A DNA stretch of 7,405 nucleotides from a bacterium (GTDB lineage Bacteria; SM23-31; JAUVVT01), in contig JAUWXV010000188.1 in the NCBI GenBank assembly GCA_030616165.1, positions 1-7,405 on the forward strand, read 5' to 3'. A program made the translations under genes and the position numbers. Below are positions 5,073 through 7,405 of the stretch, one piece after another (position 1 is the stretch's first letter; each line of letters begins with the position of its first letter). The notes beneath the pieces are model-generated. The model saw only the letters and a program-made list of their open reading frames with translations. It did no database searches and was not told the origin of the DNA.

Positions 5073-6236
5073 TTGTTATACAAGGATATATTAAGGCAGA
5101 GGGTAGAGGCGAGTCAGGATAATATGGTAAAAGCCAGGTACTATAAGTCAATCGGGGACATAAATACCGCAAGGAAATGGGCTTCGGATGAATTCATAAA
5201 AAGAATGAACAGCGGTTATTACAATTCTGCAGTTAGAATAAAGAGAGAATATGAATTACCTCTCGATATGATTCGAAACTCTGTTGAAAGGGGATATAAT
5301 CTTAATATAGAGAAAGGGCATTATGAAACAGCGGCAAGGATTGGAAAGGAATATGGACTGCCAGAATCGAGGTTTGTTGAATCTGCGGTTATGGCATTTA
5401 ATAAATATCTTTCGAGAGAACAATACCAGAAGGCTTGGGAGATAGAGGAAGAATTCAAAATCCCTATTTCCAGGGTTCAGGAACAGATTTTTGAGTCGTA
5501 TGAATTGAATTTATCAAAAGAGAGATTTGAAATGGCTGCCCGGATAGCAGCGGAGTATCGTTTGCCGAGAAAATACGTAATATCTGCGGCAGAAAAAGCA
5601 TTAAAGAAAGATATTGCCAATAACCGATTCGAAAAAACAATAAATTTAGCATCAGAACTAAAACTTGATAAGAAAATTATCAGAAGAATAGCTGCAGAGG
5701 AATTTAAAGTGCGGTATCATAAAGGACTTTATGAACAGGCAAGATTTATTATGGATACGTTCAAAGTACCTTTGAAAATGATTCAGGATGCAGTTGTTAA
5801 GGTCTTTAATCTTCACATGGAAAAAAATCTCTATGGTGAAGCGAGTGTTATTGCTCAGGAATATAAACTTCGTAAAAAAAGAACTAAAAAAGCTGCTCTG
5901 AAATCTTTTGAATTTCTTATTCAAAAAGATGAATTAGAAAATGCCGAAAAGATAAGGAAGTTATATGAACTATCTAAAAGAGATGTAAAAGGTATTGTTG
6001 CAAGGGATTTTACCAAAAGGCTTGAAAATGAAGATTACCCCGGCGCTCTTATAATGAAAAGGGAATATAAACTCTCAAGAAAAATGACCGTTGCTCCAGC
6101 AAGAAAGATTTATAATATTTTAAATCAAGCCGGTTATATTAAGTTGGCAAATGATTTAAAGATGGAATATTTGGGTGGGGATGGAAATCTTGTGAAAAGG
6201 TATATTAAAAAATTATATAAAATTATCTCAAGTTGA
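5073..6236 (+). CDS. Uncharacterised alpha-solenoid protein with ten exact 34-residue repeats
   Basis: 387 residues, not recognised as a named family. From about residue 39 the protein is a tandem array with an exact 34-residue period. The E-Y-x-L-P signature starts at residues 59, 93, 127, 161, 195, 229, 263, 297, 331 and 365 (degenerate in units 5, 6, 8 and 10). An aromatic or Leu recurs at 50, 84, 118 and so on, Ala at 53, 87, 121 and so on (nine of ten), and Ile/Leu/Met at 56, 90, 124 and so on. This pattern implies two helices per unit, as in TPR-like solenoids, though the TPR Trp/Gly positions are absent. It is rich in Lys, Arg and Glu, with no signal peptide or membrane segment, so a cytoplasmic binding scaffold is inferred. 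The start is TTG with AAGGG eight bases upstream; an in-frame stop lies just before, and the next Met is residue 18. It is probably co-transcribed with thiL. Confidence 0.85.
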   Translation: MLYKDILRQRVEASQDNMVKARYYKSIGDINTARKWASDEFIKRMNSGYYNSAVRIKREYELPLDMIRNSVERGYNLNIEKGHYETAARIGKEYGLPESRFVESAVMAFNKYLSREQYQKAWEIEEEFKIPISRVQEQIFESYELNLSKERFEMAARIAAEYRLPRKYVISAAEKALKKDIANNRFEKTINLASELKLDKKIIRRIAAEEFKVRYHKGLYEQARFIMDTFKVPLKMIQDAVVKVFNLHMEKNLYGEASVIAQEYKLRKKRTKKAALKSFEFLIQKDELENAEKIRKLYELSKRDVKGIVARDFTKRLENEDYPGALIMKREYKLSRKMTVAPARKIYNILNQAGYIKLANDLKMEYLGGDGNLVKRYIKKLYKIISS

Positions 6237-6253
6237 AACTTTATAATAAAAAA

Positions 6254-7255
6254 ATGAATCTTGAGGAGATTGGAGAATTTAGATTTATAGAATATTTAAA
6301 AAAAACATATGCTCCAAATGATTTGGATATTTTAAAGGGGATTGGTGATGATACCGCTGTATTTTTAAAAGAAAATGATACTGCGCTCCTTTTAACAACC
6401 GATATGCTTATTGAAAATATTCATTTCAAAATTTCTAATATGTCTCCTGAAGATTTGGGATTTAAAAGTTTATCAGTAAACCTGAGCGATATTGCGGCGA
6501 TGGGCGGAATACCCAAAAATGTGTTTATATCATTAGCAATTCCTGATAAGATAAATTATGAATTTATAAATAATTTTTTTCGGGGGATGGATGAATTAAT
6601 AAAACAATTTAATTTAAGTCTTATTGGGGGTGATACAAATTTTTCAAGGAACGATTTTATCATAAATGTAGTTATAACGGGTGTGGCAAAAAAGAATGAG
6701 ATTTTGTATAGGGATGGAGCAAAAGTAAAAGATAAGATATTGGTAACTGGATATTTAGGGGATTCTTCTTGTGGTCTTGATGTATATGATGGAAAGTTAA
6801 AATTTAACAGTAATTATGAAAAATATTTCCGGAATGCTCATATAAGACCAAAACCACAGATTAAGGAGGGTAAAATCATAGCAGAATCAAAAATTGCAAA
6901 CTCTATGATCGACCTGAGTGATGGACTTGCGAGCGATTTGAGGCATATATGCATACAGAGCGGTGTGGGTGCTGTGATTTTTGAAAATCTTATACCTTAT
7001 TCTGATTTTATGAAGGATATTTCCCGTTCGAAAAATGTAAATGCTTTGGATTACGCACTTTATGGTGGTGAAGATTACTGTCTTTTAATTACCGTTTCTC
7101 CAGAATACAAAAATGAGTTATACAATGTTTTTAATTCAAAAATAAATACTCCCTTATTTGAAATCGGGGAAATTGTAAAAGGAGATAATATCGAAATTGT
7201 TCTTAATTCTGGAGAAAGAAAAGCTATATCAAAAATGGGGTTTCAACATTTTTAA
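6254..7255 (+). CDS. thiL: Thiamine-monophosphate kinase
   Basis: 333 residues from the ATG at 6254. ThiL uses ATP to phosphorylate thiamine monophosphate to thiamine pyrophosphate, the final step of bacterial TPP synthesis, in the cytoplasm; it belongs to the PurM/SelD/HypE-type ATP-binding superfamily. Visible motifs are GEF at the N-terminus, the metal/ATP site GIGDD (29-33), TTDMLIENIHF (about 48-58), SVNLSDIAAMGG (74-85), GGDT (125-128), DLSDGLASDL (220-229), YGGEDY (270-275) and a C-terminal MGFQHF. All key Asp residues are present and the length is normal. The frame extends to a TTG at 6233 that overlaps the previous stop, but the ATG gives MNLEEIGEF, the usual family start. Neither has a clear Shine-Dalgarno, so translation may depend on coupling to the upstream gene 17 bases away. 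No other thiamine gene or TPP riboswitch is visible. Confidence 0.95.
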   Translation: MNLEEIGEFRFIEYLKKTYAPNDLDILKGIGDDTAVFLKENDTALLLTTDMLIENIHFKISNMSPEDLGFKSLSVNLSDIAAMGGIPKNVFISLAIPDKINYEFINNFFRGMDELIKQFNLSLIGGDTNFSRNDFIINVVITGVAKKNEILYRDGAKVKDKILVTGYLGDSSCGLDVYDGKLKFNSNYEKYFRNAHIRPKPQIKEGKIIAESKIANSMIDLSDGLASDLRHICIQSGVGAVIFENLIPYSDFMKDISRSKNVNALDYALYGGEDYCLLITVSPEYKNELYNVFNSKINTPLFEIGEIVKGDNIEIVLNSGERKAISKMGFQHF

Positions 7256-7329
7256 TTCTTTTATAAAATAAGAAATTAGAAAATAATTAAAAGTTTTTTA
7301 TGCAATTTTTTTACAAGAAATTTTCAAAT

Positions 7330-7349
7330 GACAGACAAGAATGTCTATC
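7330..7349. repeat. Imperfect palindrome downstream of thiL
   Basis: GACAGACA (7330-7337) and TGTCTATC (7342-7349) pair at seven of eight positions around an AGAA loop. It lies 75 bases after the thiL stop. No T-run follows directly on the plus strand, so a terminator function is not well supported. It resembles a decayed copy of an ACAGACAAGAATGTCTGT-type dispersed palindrome that I recall from other bacterial genomes; this is unverified. Confidence 0.5.
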
Positions 7350-7405
7350 CTGCGGTTTTCCATGGTTTATTATAAAATCTAAGGAATATCGTCATCATAA
7401 AAAAT

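Noticed and set aside
5073-6236. Possibility that the repeat protein is a recent tandem duplication product
   Set aside because: The period is exact, but the units have diverged widely in sequence at protein and DNA level, so expansion is old.
7254-7276. AATTCTT...AAGAA pairing after thiL as a terminator
   Set aside because: The stem is all but free of G-C pairs and no T-run follows; it is not distinguishable from A/T-rich background.
7300-7405. Open frame from ATG 7300 to the window end, with a C-x-x-C (CLSC)
   Set aside because: The CxxC region is encoded by the palindrome at 7330-7349 and just after it, no Shine-Dalgarno precedes the ATG, and only 35 codons are visible. It could be reconsidered if the frame continues outside the window.

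Overview
The window is visibly AT-rich bacterial DNA. A bacterial-type lepA, Shine-Dalgarno-led genes and sigma70-like promoter boxes support a bacterium. The phylum cannot be fixed from sequence alone. Several palindromic, dispersed-repeat-like elements sit between genes, and the genes are a functional mixture, as is often seen in uncultivated low-GC lineages (inference). Five genes are complete and one is cut by the left edge.

Layout. Positions 1-626 (minus) hold the N-terminal two thirds of a carbon-nitrogen hydrolase (nitrilase superfamily) with a signal peptide. Upstream of it on the same strand, at 674-1087, is a complete OsmC/Ohr-family protein, so the two probably form one minus-strand transcript. 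Positions 1088-1408 are a divergent, very AT-rich intergenic region with candidate minus-strand promoters and a strong inverted repeat at 1313-1370. Rightward from there lie an L-fucose/L-arabinose isomerase-family protein (1409-2905), lepA/EF4 (3031-4824), a 248-base leader region with a good sigma70 promoter (4832-4860), an unrecognised alpha-solenoid repeat protein (5073-6236), and thiL, thiamine-monophosphate kinase (6254-7255). The last 150 bases hold only a decayed palindrome.

The most interesting points are two. First, the 387-residue protein at 5073-6236 is built from ten units with an exact 34-residue period and no insertions or deletions; it is TPR-like in length but is not a canonical TPR by eye. 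Second, a roughly 31-base palindromic element occurs twice in opposite orientations, once in the leader of the solenoid gene (4990-5021) and once just before lepA (2991-3021). The lepA-side copy lies inside what a longest-ORF reading would call the LepA N-terminus, and it argues that the true lepA start is the ATG at 3031.

Functionally the genes are mostly unrelated: stress or thiol chemistry, a sugar isomerase without pathway partners, translation, a scaffold-like protein and thiamine pyrophosphate synthesis. The solenoid gene and thiL are probably co-transcribed. No phage, plasmid, CRISPR, tRNA or rRNA features are present, and I found no complete novel multi-gene system.
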